A DNA stretch of 64,000 nucleotides from Jeotgalibacillus soli (GTDB lineage Bacteria > Bacillota > Bacilli > Bacillales > Jeotgalibacillaceae): positions 186,001 to 250,000 of the forward strand of contig NZ_JXRP01000019.1 in assembly GCF_000829435.1 (NCBI RefSeq), in the 5' to 3' direction. Of the stretch, positions 9,427 through 19,621 are shown one piece after another. The notes beneath the pieces are model-generated. The model had not been told where the DNA came from. It ran no database searches and saw nothing but the letters and a program-made list of their open reading frames with translations. The translations under genes and the position numbers were made by a program. Each line of letters opens with the position of its first letter. Within the stretch, counting starts at the first letter, position 1.

Positions 9427-10215
9427 TTACTCTTCCGTTAGCCACTTTTCTTCTAGCTCTTCTAGTTTACCAGAAGCTTCAAGTTCAGCCAGGACTTCGT
9501 TAAATTGATCTGTCCACTCACTGCCTTTTTGAAGAGCGATTGCAGAACCCGCTTTCTGCTCATCTGCCTCAATAACCGTTCCAGTAAGCTCATCGTTCTG
9601 AGCTAAATAACCTTCTGCAACAATATTTTCAATAACAATAGCATCAAAGCGTCCGTTAATAAGATCTTGAACCAGTTCTGGAATACGATTTAATGTTTGA
9701 ACATCTACATCCATTTCCTCAGCTAAACCATCTACATATTCTTGTTGAATCGACCCTAGCTGAACCCCAACTTTTTTTCCTTCAAGATCTTCAGGTGTTG
9801 TAATTCCACTGTCATCAAGAGAGATAATCATATCTTGTGCTACGTAATATACATCCGTAAAATCAACATTTTGTTGACGCTCTTCGGTTGGTGTCATTGC
9901 TGAGATAACAAAATCAGCTTGGTCATTTGTTAATGCTGTTACAAGACCGCTAAATTCCATATCACGGATTTCAAATTCAAAGCCAAGCTCATCTGCAATT
10001 AAATTGGCTAAGTCAATATCATAGCCGATTATATCATCGCTTACCGCTGTATCTACAAATTCAAACGGTTTGTAATCAGCTGAAGTACCCATGATTAGCT
10101 TAGGCGTCTCTTCTCCAGCAGTTCCTTCACCGCTTGTTGCTTCTTCTTCTGCCGCTCCGCACGCTCCCAGTATCATGACACTTGCTAAACCAATTGATAA
10201 AAGTGTTTTTTTCAT
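9427..10215 (-). CDS. artP: Polar amino acid ABC transporter, substrate-binding lipoprotein
   Basis: Extracytoplasmic solute-binding protein of family 3, 262 aa, tethered to the membrane by a lipid. Signal peptide with lipobox LGAC, predicted lipid-modified Cys19, then an acidic linker and two alpha/beta lobes. Typical family stretch GYDIDLANLIADELG is present. First gene of the operon; the ATG follows a GGGGG ribosome site. Its promoter overlaps an ARG-box-like operator, suggesting arginine-dependent repression by AhrC. Confidence 0.92.
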   Translation of the reverse strand: MKKTLLSIGLASVMILGACGAAEEEATSGEGTAGEETPKLIMGTSADYKPFEFVDTAVSDDIIGYDIDLANLIADELGFEFEIRDMEFSGLVTALTNDQADFVISAMTPTEERQQNVDFTDVYYVAQDMIISLDDSGITTPEDLEGKKVGVQLGSIQQEYVDGLAEEMDVDVQTLNRIPELVQDLINGRFDAIVIENIVAEGYLAQNDELTGTVIEADEQKAGSAIALQKGSEWTDQFNEVLAELEASGKLEELEEKWLTEE

Positions 10216-10254
10216 ATTTATTCCCCCGAATTTAAATGTATTTTAATTCAAATC

Positions 10255-10272
10255 TATGAATATTTATTGTAA
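10255..10272. promoter_or_regulatory. ARG-box-like operator at the artP start site
   Basis: The 18-mer matches the ArgR/AhrC consensus WNTNAATWWWWATTNANW at 11 of 12 specified positions. It begins just downstream of the artP -10 box and so covers the predicted transcription start. Confidence 0.55.
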
Positions 10273-10276
10273 TAGT

Positions 10277-10304
10277 ATTTTACCACGCATCTGTTATTAC
10301 GCAA
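10277..10304 (-). promoter_or_regulatory. Sigma-A promoter of artPQM
   Basis: TTGCGT, a 16-bp spacer and TAAAAT on the minus strand, about 62 bp upstream of the artP start codon. Confidence 0.65.
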
Positions 10305-10378
10305 TGGTTTTTTCTTGATTTTAAAATAAAATAACTATTCAGAAAAAAGAAAGCGCTTATTCGTTTAAAAGATTGCAG

Positions 10379-10396
10379 ATTTCATTAATATTCATT
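10379..10396. promoter_or_regulatory. Second ARG-box-like site upstream of artP
   Basis: On the minus strand this 18-mer matches the ARG-box consensus with one mismatch. A third, weaker palindrome (two mismatches) follows at 10399-10416. The region is AT-rich, so chance matches are possible. Confidence 0.4.
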
Positions 10397-10426
10397 TTTA
10401 AGAATAATTATTCGTTTTACCTCGTA

Positions 10427-10458
10427 GAAAAACGCATGCATTACTGCATGCATTTTTC
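10427..10458 (-). terminator. Terminator of brxB
   Basis: A near-perfect inverted repeat (GAAAAACGCATGCA arms, 4-nt loop) followed by T-rich sequence on the minus strand, 8 bp beyond the brxB stop. Confidence 0.8.
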
Positions 10459-10465
10459 TATTTTA

Positions 10466-10903
10466 TCAGACCTCTTCACAATGTACTTCAAATAATCCCT
10501 GTAGATGGGTAATAACTGACATTGGATCATGGCCTTCAATTTCATGACGCTCAACCATTGTGACGAGCTCACCGTCTTTTAATAAAGCAAAAGACGGTGA
10601 TGATGGCGGATAGCCAGTAAAATAACTTCTTGCTTTAGCAGTTGCTTCTTTATCTTGACCAGCAAATACGGTTACAAGACGGTCTGGACGTTTATCATAA
10701 TGTACGGAATGTGTTGCTGCTGGACGGGCAATTCCTCCTGCACAGCCACAAACAGAATTGATCATAACTAGAGTAGTTCCTTTTTCAGAAAAGACACTAT
10801 CTACTTCTTCAGGAGTACGAAGCTGTTCATAACCTGCTGCTTCGATTTCTTCACGGGCCTGACGAACTACGTCATTCATAAAAATATTAAAATCCATGCT
10901 CAT
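10466..10903 (-). CDS. brxB: Bacilliredoxin of the BrxA/BrxB family (YqiW)
   Basis: Cytosolic thiol-disulfide protein that removes bacillithiol from S-bacillithiolated proteins. The 145-aa protein carries the family CGC active site at Cys52-Gly53-Cys54, in a thioredoxin-like fold, with a GYPPSSP loop. ATG preceded by AAAGGAGAG. Transcribed alone from its own promoter, between artP and meaB. Corresponds to yqiW of B. subtilis. Confidence 0.93.
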   Translation of the reverse strand: MSMDFNIFMNDVVRQAREEIEAAGYEQLRTPEEVDSVFSEKGTTLVMINSVCGCAGGIARPAATHSVHYDKRPDRLVTVFAGQDKEATAKARSYFTGYPPSSPSFALLKDGELVTMVERHEIEGHDPMSVITHLQGLFEVHCEEV

Positions 10904-10938
10904 TCGATGTCTCTCCTTTACAGTTGATTTGCATAATA

Positions 10939-10967
10939 ATGATAGAACAAATTCTCCCTTGAATCAA
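10939..10967 (-). promoter_or_regulatory. Sigma-A promoter of brxB
   Basis: TTGATT, a 17-bp spacer and TATCAT on the minus strand, about 36 bp upstream of the start codon. Confidence 0.6.
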
Positions 10968-11030
10968 ATATTTACATTTGAAAACGAAAAAAATTAATTT
11001 TGATTTTAAGTGTTGGCTTTGTTAAACGAG

Positions 11031-11092
11031 TCTATTGATTGCAGCACGCTGGCGCTCGCCTTCCGCTCCAATCAATGCTGTGCAAAAATTAT
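11031..11092. repeat. GC-rich inverted-repeat element between brxB and meaB
   Basis: ATTGATTG and CAATCAAT flank a GC-rich core containing GGAGCGGAAGGCGAGC on the minus strand. Its composition is unlike the AT-rich flanks, and the core resembles short intergenic elements common in Bacillaceae genomes (recall). No second copy was found in this window. Confidence 0.4.
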
Positions 11093-11192
11093 CAATGGAC
11101 TTTATCATAGCTTAAATTTTAGATATTTTACGATTGAATCTAAATGTCAGCCCCTAGATCATCGGATGGCTTCACTTTGAAACCGTTCATTT

Positions 11193-12236
11193 TTATTCCT
11201 TTAAAAATAGCATTTCAACCGCCTGTGCTGGTGTAATATCCCCGCTTTTCACCTGCAGCTGAAGATCCTTTAGCTTTTTACTTCTATTATTTTCCTGTAA
11301 AAAATCATCAAGTAGCCGATTGTGAATCATCTGCTTCATCCAATCCAGCGACTGGCCGGCTCTTCTTTCTTTAAGGACACCATTTTCGAGCGTTTCATCA
11401 TAGAATTGCTGAGTCATCTGATAAACATCATCCATCCCGAAGCCTTCAATCGCAGAACATGCGAAAGCTTTTGTTTCCCACCCCGGTGTTGCAGGGTGCA
11501 CGTAATGAAGAAGCTGTTTATACTCGGCTGCACCACGAATAGCATGTTCTTTATTGTTACCATCAGCTTTATTCACGATCACCGCATCAACCAGCTCCAT
11601 AATGCCTTTTTTCATTCCTTGAAGCTCGTCTCCTCCGCCTGTGAGTGCCAGCAGCATGAAGAAATCAACCATCCCCCTTACCACCACTTCACTTTGACCG
11701 ACTCCAACCGTTTCCACGATAATTCGATCAAATCCTGCAGCCTCACAAAGCACAATGGTTTCACGTGTCATTCTATGCACGCCTCCTAGAGTTCCTGCTG
11801 TAGCGGAAGGACGAATAAACACATTCGGGTGATGTGATAGCTGTTCCATCCTTGTTTTATCCCCCAGTATACTTCCCCCAGACAGTGTAGAGCTTGGATC
11901 TATAGCCAGTATTGCAACACGATTCCCCAGATCCACAAGTTTTTTCCCGAACGATTCAATCCACGTGCTTTTCCCTGCTCCTGGAACACCCGTGACCCCA
12001 ATTCGAAGACTGTTTCCCGCATTAGGCAAAAGCTCGTGTACAAGATTGTTAGCAAGATCACGGTGTCTCTTCGCCTGGCTTTCAACGAGGGTGATTCCAC
12101 GAGAGAGTGCCATACGATCACCCTTTTTAATACCCTGTACCATATGATCAATTGATATTTCTCTTGATTCCTTTTTTCTAAAAACCTTTTTCTTTGCAAA
12201 TTTTGCGGTACTTGGAGGCTGATTCTCCTCATTCAT
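11193..12236 (-). CDS. meaB: Methylmalonyl-CoA mutase-associated GTPase MeaB
   Basis: G3E-family P-loop GTPase (ArgK/MeaB) that protects and reloads the B12-dependent mutase. With the start at 12236 it is 347 aa, with Walker A GVPGAGKS at residues 83-90, a DPSSTLSGG switch region and NKAD guanine-specificity motif. That ATG overlaps the mutB stop by 8 bp (ATGAATGA), making translation coupled; an upstream in-frame ATG at 12281 would lie deep in mutB. Third gene of mutA-mutB-meaB. Confidence 0.93.
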   Translation of the reverse strand: MNEENQPPSTAKFAKKKVFRKKESREISIDHMVQGIKKGDRMALSRGITLVESQAKRHRDLANNLVHELLPNAGNSLRIGVTGVPGAGKSTWIESFGKKLVDLGNRVAILAIDPSSTLSGGSILGDKTRMEQLSHHPNVFIRPSATAGTLGGVHRMTRETIVLCEAAGFDRIIVETVGVGQSEVVVRGMVDFFMLLALTGGGDELQGMKKGIMELVDAVIVNKADGNNKEHAIRGAAEYKQLLHYVHPATPGWETKAFACSAIEGFGMDDVYQMTQQFYDETLENGVLKERRAGQSLDWMKQMIHNRLLDDFLQENNRSKKLKDLQLQVKSGDITPAQAVEMLFLKE

Positions 12237-14385
12237 CCTCTTGCACTTCCTCATAGCCAAGACGCTTGTAAATTTCTTCAATCACTTTTTCAGCTGCAAC
12301 AGGAATAACCGTACCGGGACCAAATATGGCGGCTGCACCATTTTCAAGCAAAAATTGATAGTCCTGTGCTGGGATGACACCGCCAACGACAACTAGCACA
12401 TCTTCACGACCCCATTTTTTCAGTTCGCCTATTAAATCAGGCACCAGTGTCAAGTGACCAGCTGCAAGCGAGCTTACACCGATGACATGGACGTCATTTT
12501 CAATGGCTTGCAGGGCTGTTTCCTCGGGCGTTTGAAAGAGAGGACCAATATCAACATCAAAGCCTAAATCTGCAAATGCCGTCGCGATAACCTTCGCTCC
12601 CCGATCATGCCCATCCTGTCCCATTTTCGCAATAAGAATTCTTGGTCTTCTGCCCTCAGCCTCTAAAAACTCTTCCGCCAGTTCTCTTACAGATTGAATC
12701 TCGTCTGCTTGAGAAAAAGATTGGCTGTACACACCGCTTATCGATCGAATCACAGCCTTATGACGGCCATGCACCTCCTCAATAGCACTCGAAATCTCTC
12801 CAAGTGTAGCGCGAACTCGAGCTGCGTCGATGGCAACGGCAAGTAAATTCCCCTCACCTGTTTCAACCGCTTTTTTTAAAGCTGCCAGTTTCTCAGACAC
12901 TTGTTCTTCATCACGCGTTTCTTTTATGCGCCGCAATCGATCAAGCTGACTTTTACGTACGATGGCATTATCGATGGATAAAATATCGATCGCTTCCTCC
13001 TTCTTCAGCCTGTATTGATTGACGCCAATAATTATTTCTGTTCCGGAATCAATTTTCGCCTGCCTTTTTGCTGCCGCTTCTTCTATTTTCATTTTTGGCA
13101 AGCCGGTTTCAATCGCTTTCGTCATTCCTCCGAGTGCTTCAATTTCTTCAATGTGCTTCCACGCTTTCTCCATTAACTCATTTGTTAGCGTTTCCACATA
13201 ATAAGAACCGCCCCAAGGATCAATTACATCGGTAATACCAGTCTCTTCCTGCAAAAAAAGCTGTGTATTTCTAGCAATGCGCGCTGAAAAATCTGTTGGA
13301 AGGGCGATGGCTTCATCAAGTGCATTTGTATGCAATGATTGCGTGTGTCCCATTACTGCTGCATGCGCTTCAATTAATGTACGCATCACATTATTGAAGG
13401 GGTCCTGTTCAGTTAGTGACCATCCCGAAGTTTGAGAATGTGTTCTTAATGCTAATGATTTTGTATTCTTCGGTTCAAACTCGGCAATGAGCGTTGCCCA
13501 CATTCTTCTGGCCGCTCTCATTTTTGCAACCTCCATAAAATAATTCATCCCAATCCCCCAGAAAAATGATAAGCGGGGAGCAAATTGATCGATGTCAATA
13601 CCAGCATTCAGGCCTGTCTTTACATACTCAAGCCCATCTGCCAATGTATAAGCCAGCTCTAAGTCAGCTGGTGCACCTGCTTCTTGTATATGATAGCCCG
13701 AGATACTGATGGAGTTAAACTTTGGCATTTCAGCTGCAGTAAAAGAAAATATATCTGCAATAATCTTCATGGATATTTCAGGAGGGTATATATATGTATT
13801 TCGAACCATATATTCTTTTAAAATATCATTTTGTATGGTCCCTGAGAGCGCTGATGGAGATACTCCCTGCTCTTCTGCCGCAACAATATAAAACGCCATG
13901 ATGGGCAGAACAGCACCATTCATCGTCATCGATACAGACATTTGATCAAGTGGGATTCCATCAAAAAGGATTTTCATATCCTCTACAGAATCGATCGCGA
14001 CACCTGCTTTTCCAACATCTCCTGTCACCCTCGGATGATCAGAGTCATAGCCTCTATGAGTGGCTAAATCGAAGGCAACAGACAAACCCTTTTGCCCCAT
14101 CTCTAAATTCCTTCGGTAAAATGCATTACTTTCTTCCGCCGTTGAAAAGCCAGCATACTGTCTAACTGTCCAAGGTCGGCTAACATACATACTTGGATAA
14201 GGTCCACGTGTAAATGGAGGCAGGCCTGGTAAGTCTGCCAAATGGGTGAGCTTTTCATGATCTGATTTGTGATAGGCAGGTTTTACAGTGATCTCTTCAT
14301 TCGTTTCTATTGGCGGTCCTTCAGGAATAAAAATCGTATTTAATCGATCAAAGTTAAATGGCCGCTCTTTAAAATTTGGCTTCAT
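12229..14385 (-). CDS. mutB: Methylmalonyl-CoA mutase, large (catalytic) subunit
   Basis: Adenosylcobalamin-dependent isomerase converting (R)-methylmalonyl-CoA to succinyl-CoA. The 718-aa chain has the N-terminal TIM-barrel domain ([11 protein letters not shown] near residue 70) and a C-terminal B12-binding domain. The DGHDRG motif is at 591-596, His593 being the lower cobalt ligand, followed by GGVIP and FGPGT cobalamin-tail contacts. It overlaps mutA by 4 bp (ATGA). It completes the propionyl-CoA to succinyl-CoA pathway with the carboxylase and epimerase at 4.7-6.7 kb. Confidence 0.96.
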   Translation of the reverse strand: MKPNFKERPFNFDRLNTIFIPEGPPIETNEEITVKPAYHKSDHEKLTHLADLPGLPPFTRGPYPSMYVSRPWTVRQYAGFSTAEESNAFYRRNLEMGQKGLSVAFDLATHRGYDSDHPRVTGDVGKAGVAIDSVEDMKILFDGIPLDQMSVSMTMNGAVLPIMAFYIVAAEEQGVSPSALSGTIQNDILKEYMVRNTYIYPPEISMKIIADIFSFTAAEMPKFNSISISGYHIQEAGAPADLELAYTLADGLEYVKTGLNAGIDIDQFAPRLSFFWGIGMNYFMEVAKMRAARRMWATLIAEFEPKNTKSLALRTHSQTSGWSLTEQDPFNNVMRTLIEAHAAVMGHTQSLHTNALDEAIALPTDFSARIARNTQLFLQEETGITDVIDPWGGSYYVETLTNELMEKAWKHIEEIEALGGMTKAIETGLPKMKIEEAAAKRQAKIDSGTEIIIGVNQYRLKKEEAIDILSIDNAIVRKSQLDRLRRIKETRDEEQVSEKLAALKKAVETGEGNLLAVAIDAARVRATLGEISSAIEEVHGRHKAVIRSISGVYSQSFSQADEIQSVRELAEEFLEAEGRRPRILIAKMGQDGHDRGAKVIATAFADLGFDVDIGPLFQTPEETALQAIENDVHVIGVSSLAAGHLTLVPDLIGELKKWGREDVLVVVGGVIPAQDYQFLLENGAAAIFGPGTVIPVAAEKVIEEIYKRLGYEEVQEDE

Positions 14386-16145
14386 GATTTCATCACCTCT
14401 ACTTCCAGCAGTTGTACTAGTTCATCCAAAAATTGAATGACATTCATACCGTCGTAAATGACGCCGTTAAGTCCCTTTTCCTGCCATTCAATAAGCTTTT
14501 CTTCTGCTGGTTTTCCAGCTATATATATTTTTACATCCTCTGTTTTTTCGTGCAATATTTCATCTAGTTGGTTTTCGTATGCTTGATTTGTTCCACAAAT
14601 AATTTGTACCGGTTCATTTGTTTGCAAATCATAGGTCCAATTAATCCCTGCAGCACTAAGAATCCCTTGAACAAAATCTGCTCGCGGCTTATATTCTTTT
14701 AATGATCCTAGACAGACAAGCTGAACTGCTGCCATCTGACCCATATACTGCTTTTTCAAAACTTTTGATAGCAAAGCTTCCCAATCTTGACCAATTGTAC
14801 GTTTTCTTAATGGATTGAGCTTTAAATCTTGCTCATTTTTGGTTCCTTTTGTAACTTGGTTTTTCTCATAAGGAGCATACCTGTTAGTGCCAACAATGGT
14901 TTTTTTTCTAGTGGCGACGTCCACTTGCCTTTGCTTCCATATTTCATCAATTTGATTCTGCAGCCATCCACTAACAAGAGTTTCTTCAATTCCTCCATGG
15001 TCTTCAATCAGTAAAAAATACTGCCAAGCTTGATCAGATAATTGTTTAGTTAGTGATTCAACATAATAAGAACCGCCAGCTGGATCCATTAGCCCGTCTA
15101 AAAAAACTTCTTTCTTTAATATCAATTGAATATTCCGGGCAATTCGCGCTGAAAAGCCTGTTGGTTCTTCATAGGTAGTGTTAAACGGCTCAACATGCTG
15201 ATAATTCACTCCCCCAAGCGCTGCCGCGAATGCTTCATTTCCGCTTCTTAAAATATTCACATGCGGATCTTGTATCGTTTTATTAAAAGATGAGCTTTCT
15301 GTTCCAATTGATACAGAGAGCATATCGACATTGTAAGAGCCCATAAAATGGCTCCAAAGTGCACGGAACGCTCGTAGCTTCGCTACTTCCAAAAAGAAGG
15401 TTGAACCTGTCGCAAATTGAATATGCATGCGCCTAACAACTTCGTTAACTGTCCAGCCCTCCTCTGATAAATAATCAATATACCAAGCAGCTTCAGCCAA
15501 TGCTGCGCTAAGCTCCTGAACTGCATTCGCACCTGCCTGGTGATAGGGGACTGTTGAGATAACAATCGATTTAACGTTTGGATACGCATTAGAAACATCA
15601 TTTAAACGATGCGCCCATTTCTTTTTATGATCCTGTGTTACTTTTCTGTCATAAACAGCTGCTTGTGATAGAAAATCGTATCCTAAGACGCCCATTACAT
15701 TAGTGCGGCAGGCGTGCTCGATCAAAAATGGCGACAGCTGATCTACAATCTTTGCCTCTGTGATAAAGAGATGTGGTGATGATTGAATGGATAAAAGACG
15801 CTTTACATCCTCTGATCTCCAATCTTCTTCTGTGGAGTCCCTCAAGGATATGACTTCCGTTCCTTTCTCAATCTCTTCCTTAACCCGATCGATAATATTA
15901 TCGATGGTCATTCCTTGAACCTGCTGTGCTACATGCCAAGTTTCAGTTTGACTCCACCATCTTGATGGGTGATTTGAGGACGGAGGCTCCCATTCCGTAT
16001 ACAATGGCTGCAGGGTAATACCTTCGTATGTTGCTGTATGTAGATCTTGCAGTGGTCGTCCCTTTAATGATGATACCACTAATTTTTCCCAATCCTCTTT
16101 TGAATACGCCCCAAAAAATGATTGGCGGCTGTCGTTTTTTGTCAT
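14382..16145 (-). CDS. mutA: Methylmalonyl-CoA mutase, small subunit
   Basis: Non-catalytic partner of MutB, 587 aa from the start chosen here. It keeps the mutase barrel region ([25 protein letters not shown]) but the C-terminal domain lacks the DxHxxG cobalamin motif, as expected for the small subunit. I choose the ATG at 16145 because [11 protein letters not shown] fits the family N-terminus. A GGGAGGG ribosome site lies 21 bp upstream, with a hairpin between that would shorten the spacing. An ATG at 16178 has no ribosome site and abuts the cre box. First gene of mutA-mutB-meaB. Confidence 0.9.
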   Translation of the reverse strand: MTKNDSRQSFFGAYSKEDWEKLVVSSLKGRPLQDLHTATYEGITLQPLYTEWEPPSSNHPSRWWSQTETWHVAQQVQGMTIDNIIDRVKEEIEKGTEVISLRDSTEEDWRSEDVKRLLSIQSSPHLFITEAKIVDQLSPFLIEHACRTNVMGVLGYDFLSQAAVYDRKVTQDHKKKWAHRLNDVSNAYPNVKSIVISTVPYHQAGANAVQELSAALAEAAWYIDYLSEEGWTVNEVVRRMHIQFATGSTFFLEVAKLRAFRALWSHFMGSYNVDMLSVSIGTESSSFNKTIQDPHVNILRSGNEAFAAALGGVNYQHVEPFNTTYEEPTGFSARIARNIQLILKKEVFLDGLMDPAGGSYYVESLTKQLSDQAWQYFLLIEDHGGIEETLVSGWLQNQIDEIWKQRQVDVATRKKTIVGTNRYAPYEKNQVTKGTKNEQDLKLNPLRKRTIGQDWEALLSKVLKKQYMGQMAAVQLVCLGSLKEYKPRADFVQGILSAAGINWTYDLQTNEPVQIICGTNQAYENQLDEILHEKTEDVKIYIAGKPAEEKLIEWQEKGLNGVIYDGMNVIQFLDELVQLLEVEVMKS

Positions 16146-16182
16146 ACGGCCGCTGCCAGGCAGCTTCCCTCCCTTCATGATT

Positions 16183-16196
16183 TGAAATCGCTTTCA
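16183..16196. promoter_or_regulatory. cre box (CcpA operator) upstream of mutA
   Basis: TGAAATCGCTTTCA matches the consensus TGWAANCGNTNWCA at every specified position on both strands. It lies in the mutA leader, downstream of a TATACT -10-like element, a position typical for roadblock repression. Confidence 0.7.
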
Positions 16197-16252
16197 ATCA
16201 ATCTGCTTCTATTTTAGTATAAACAGGCAGTGGATGAAAGAAATATTACGAT

Positions 16253-16290
16253 TCAAAAAAGCTAGACCTCCTAAAAAGGACATCTAGCTT
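16253..16290 (-). terminator. Terminator of the bkd operon
   Basis: AAGCTAGA arms with an inner TCCT/AGGA pairing, followed on the minus strand by TTTTTTG, 8 bp beyond the bkdB stop. Confidence 0.8.
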
Positions 16291-16298
16291 AAGTCAAT

Positions 16299-17570
16299 CT
16301 AATATAGAGATGAATTCTCTTTTGAACTATTTTCCAGAATTTCCTTCACGCGTTGAAGGAATCTTCCACACACTAAACCGTCTAGCACACGGTGGTCAAG
16401 TGATAAGCATAGATTCACCATATCACGTATTCCAATCATGCCATCAATAATAACTGGACGTTTAACAATCGATTCCACCTGCAGGATCGCTGCCTGAGGA
16501 TGATTAATAATACCCATTGATTGAACGGAACCAAATGATCCTGTGTTGTTAACAGTAAATGTGCCGCCTTGCATATCTTCAGATCTCAGCTTTCCTGTAC
16601 GAACCTTCTGTGCTAGCTCATGAATTTGACGTCCTATGCCCTTAATTGTTTTTTCGTCGGCATTTTTAATGACGGGAACAAATAATGCATCCTCTGTTGC
16701 TACGGCAATGGAGATATTAATAGCTTTCTTCTGAATAATTTTATCTCCTGCCCACATGCTATTCATTTGAGGGAACTCTTTTAATGCTTGTGAGACTGCT
16801 TTTACGAAAAATGCGAAATAAGTAAGGTTAAATCCTTCATTCTGTTTAAATTCTGTTTTGATCGAATCGCGGTAGGCAACTAAATTTGTGACATCCACTT
16901 CTATCATTGTCCACGCATGCGGCGCTTCATGTAAACTCTTTACCATATTTGCAGCAATAGCTTTGCGGACACCTGTAACAGGAATTTCAATATCACCAGC
17001 TGCTGTTGGTATGGAAACCGGCTCTTGCTGTTTTTGTGGCGCAGTTCGCTGTACAGGTTTTCCTGCTGGCGCTTCGCCTGCAGAAAAACCTGCTTTTGGC
17101 ACATTCCCGCTGTCAATTAATTTCTGCAGGTCTTTTCGTGTAATTCGGCCGTCTTTTCCACTTCCGGTAACTTGTTCAAGATCGATATCATGTTCCTGTG
17201 ATAGTCGTAAAACAGCTGGAGAGTATCTAGCCTTTTGTCCATCTGCCGTTACTTTGACCGCTTTTTCAGCAGATGAAGCAGCATTTTGTTCAGTACTAAT
17301 TGGACCAGCAGCTTCTGACGAAGTACTACCCTCTACTTCAATTGTACAAATGATTTCTCCAACCTCAAGGGTGTCGCCTTCTTGACCGATCAGCTCTTTG
17401 ATCACTCCGGTAAAGGAAGATGGAACCTCTGCATTAACTTTATCCGTATTCACTTCTGCGATCGAATCATATTTATTTACATAATCGCCGGGAGCAACAA
17501 GCCATTTTTCAATTGTTCCTTCTGTCACCGACTCGCCAAGCTGCGGCATTGTGATTTTTTCAATACCCAA
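16299..17570 (-). CDS. bkdB: Branched-chain 2-oxoacid dehydrogenase E2 (dihydrolipoyl acyltransferase)
   Basis: Core of the branched-chain ketoacid dehydrogenase complex: carries the acyl group on lipoate and passes it to CoA. The 423-aa chain has a lipoyl domain with Lys44 in NTDKV and an Ala/Pro/Glu-rich linker. A peripheral subunit-binding domain follows at about 114-152, then the acyltransferase domain with catalytic His393 and Asp397 in HRVLDG. Last gene of the operon, 25 bp after bkdAB. Confidence 0.95.
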   Translation of the reverse strand: MGIEKITMPQLGESVTEGTIEKWLVAPGDYVNKYDSIAEVNTDKVNAEVPSSFTGVIKELIGQEGDTLEVGEIICTIEVEGSTSSEAAGPISTEQNAASSAEKAVKVTADGQKARYSPAVLRLSQEHDIDLEQVTGSGKDGRITRKDLQKLIDSGNVPKAGFSAGEAPAGKPVQRTAPQKQQEPVSIPTAAGDIEIPVTGVRKAIAANMVKSLHEAPHAWTMIEVDVTNLVAYRDSIKTEFKQNEGFNLTYFAFFVKAVSQALKEFPQMNSMWAGDKIIQKKAINISIAVATEDALFVPVIKNADEKTIKGIGRQIHELAQKVRTGKLRSEDMQGGTFTVNNTGSFGSVQSMGIINHPQAAILQVESIVKRPVIIDGMIGIRDMVNLCLSLDHRVLDGLVCGRFLQRVKEILENSSKENSSLY

Positions 17571-17595
17571 GGGAATGTCCTCCTCTGTTCATCGA

Positions 17596-18579
17596 TTAAT
17601 ATTCGGCTAATTCTCGCATCGCTTTTTCCACTTTATCAGGGTTTACCATAAAATACTTTTCCATTGTTGGTGCGTATGGCATTGCGGGTATATCTGGACC
17701 GGCAAGACGCATAATAGGTGCATCAAGATCAAACAAACAGTTTTCTGCAATAATAGCTGAAACTTCACCCATAATACTGCCTTCTTTGTTGTCTTCTGTT
17801 AACAGCAGTACCTTACCTGTTTTAGACGCCGCTTCCATAATAGCTTCTTTGTCTAACGGATAGATTGTTCGCAAATCCAGAATATGAGCAGAATAGCCAT
17901 CCTTAGCTAATCGTTCAGCAGCTTGCAGCGCAAAATGGACACATAAACCGTATGTAATCACTGTTATGTCCTCTCCTTGACGCTTCACATCTGCTTTTCC
18001 AATTGGCAGTGTATAATCCTCGTCGGGAACTTCGCCTTTAATTAAGCGATAAGCACGCTTATGCTCAAAAAAGAGGACAGGATCATCGTCACGTATTGCT
18101 GCTTTCAATAGTCCTTTTACGTCATAAGGCGTTGAAGGCATTACAATTTTCAAACCAGGCTGATTAGCAAAGATCGCTTCCACTGATTGAGAATGATAAA
18201 GAGCACCATGAACCCCCCCACCATAGGGAGCACGAATAACCATTGGGCAATTCCAATCATTATTTGAACGATATCTTATTCTTGCTGCTTCAGAAATAAT
18301 TTGGTTTATTGCTGGCATAATGAAATCTGCAAACTGCATTTCTGCAATTGGGCGCATACCATACATCGCTGCTCCGATTCCTACTCCAGCAATCGCTGAC
18401 TCAGCTAGCGGCGTATCAATCACACGCTCTTCTCCAAACTGATCGTATAGACCGTGTGTTGCTTTAAATACGCCCCCTTTTTTTCCTACGTCTTCTCCAA
18501 GAACAAACACGCGCTCGTCCCGTTCCATTTCTTCCTTCATTGCTAATGTAACAGCATCAATATATGAAATTACTGGCAT
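17596..18579 (-). CDS. bkdAB: Branched-chain 2-oxoacid dehydrogenase E1, beta subunit
   Basis: Beta chain of the thiamine-dependent E1 component, 327 aa, full family length. The pyrimidine-binding transketolase domain (FVLGEDVGKKGGVF near residue 25, DTPLAESAIAG) and C-terminal transketolase domain are visible. It pairs with BkdAA, encoded 14 bp upstream, to decarboxylate the keto acids of valine, isoleucine and leucine. Confidence 0.95.
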   Translation of the reverse strand: MPVISYIDAVTLAMKEEMERDERVFVLGEDVGKKGGVFKATHGLYDQFGEERVIDTPLAESAIAGVGIGAAMYGMRPIAEMQFADFIMPAINQIISEAARIRYRSNNDWNCPMVIRAPYGGGVHGALYHSQSVEAIFANQPGLKIVMPSTPYDVKGLLKAAIRDDDPVLFFEHKRAYRLIKGEVPDEDYTLPIGKADVKRQGEDITVITYGLCVHFALQAAERLAKDGYSAHILDLRTIYPLDKEAIMEAASKTGKVLLLTEDNKEGSIMGEVSAIIAENCLFDLDAPIMRLAGPDIPAMPYAPTMEKYFMVNPDKVEKAMRELAEY

Positions 18580-18593
18580 CGGTTCGTTCCTCC

Positions 18594-19592
18594 TTAATTT
18601 TCTTCTGCGTAAACATATTTAAGAGCGGATTCAGGGTCTGCATAAGGAGCCTGTTCTGCATATTCAGTCGCTTCATTAACGTTCTTCATTATTCGATCAT
18701 TAATTTCTTTTTCAAGTTCATCGTCCAATACCTTGGTTTCTTTCAAATAGGCACCGAAGGTAATAATAGGGTCAAGAGATTTCGCTTTTGCTACCTCATC
18801 TGGTGAACGATAAGTACGATCATCATCATCAGATGAATGGGGCGTTAATCGATAGGAAACCGTTTCGACTAAAGAAGGACCTTCTCCTCTACGTGCACGA
18901 TCAGCTGCTTCTTTGACAACACGATACACCTCAAGCGGGTCATTTCCATCTACTGTCACTCCCGGCATACCGTAACCTATGGCTCGATCAGATACCTTTT
19001 CACAAGCAAGCTGTTTTTCAATCGGAACTGAAATCGCATACTTGTTATTCTCTACCATGAAAATAACCGGAAGCTTATGTACACCGGCAAAATTAGCTCC
19101 TTCATGAAAGTCACCTTGATTGGATGATCCTTCACCAAATGTAACAAAGGTCACTAAGTCTTTTTTCTCCATTCTTCCAGCAAGAGCAATACCAACCGCA
19201 TGCGGCACTTGTGTCGTCACAGGAGAGGATCCTGTTACTATACGGTTTTTCTTTTGACCAAAATGGCCTGGCATTTGACGTCCTCCTGAGTTTGGATCCT
19301 CTGCTTTTGCAAATCCTGATAGCATCAGTTCTCTTGCCGTCATACCAAAATGCAGTACAACACCCATATCCCGGTAATAAGGAAGAGCGTAGTCCTTCTC
19401 TTTATCAAGTGCATATGCTGCCCCTACCTGAGCTGCTTCCTGACCCTGACAGGAAATAACAAAAGGAATTTTACCCGAACGGTTTAATAACCACATACGC
19501 TCGTCAATTCTCCGAGCTAATAACATCGTTTCAAATATTTCAAGAACTTGATCATCTGTTAATCCAAGCTCCTGGTGACGGTTTTTTACCAT
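18594..19592 (-). CDS. bkdAA: Branched-chain 2-oxoacid dehydrogenase E1, alpha subunit
   Basis: Alpha chain of E1, 332 aa, holding the thiamine diphosphate motif GEGSSNQGDFHEG at about residues 153-165 ending with NN, and the phosphorylation-loop-like SSDDDDRTYR. ATG start after a GGAGGTAC ribosome site. Sits between lpdV and bkdAB in the same operon. Confidence 0.95.
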   Translation of the reverse strand: MVKNRHQELGLTDDQVLEIFETMLLARRIDERMWLLNRSGKIPFVISCQGQEAAQVGAAYALDKEKDYALPYYRDMGVVLHFGMTARELMLSGFAKAEDPNSGGRQMPGHFGQKKNRIVTGSSPVTTQVPHAVGIALAGRMEKKDLVTFVTFGEGSSNQGDFHEGANFAGVHKLPVIFMVENNKYAISVPIEKQLACEKVSDRAIGYGMPGVTVDGNDPLEVYRVVKEAADRARRGEGPSLVETVSYRLTPHSSDDDDRTYRSPDEVAKAKSLDPIITFGAYLKETKVLDDELEKEINDRIMKNVNEATEYAEQAPYADPESALKYVYAEEN

Positions 19593-19621
19593 ACCATGTA
19601 CCTCCTTTAGTCGTTTAACTA

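Noticed and set aside
10348-10361. AGAAAGCGCTTATT upstream of artP as a cre box
   Set aside because: Three mismatches to the consensus; not convincing.
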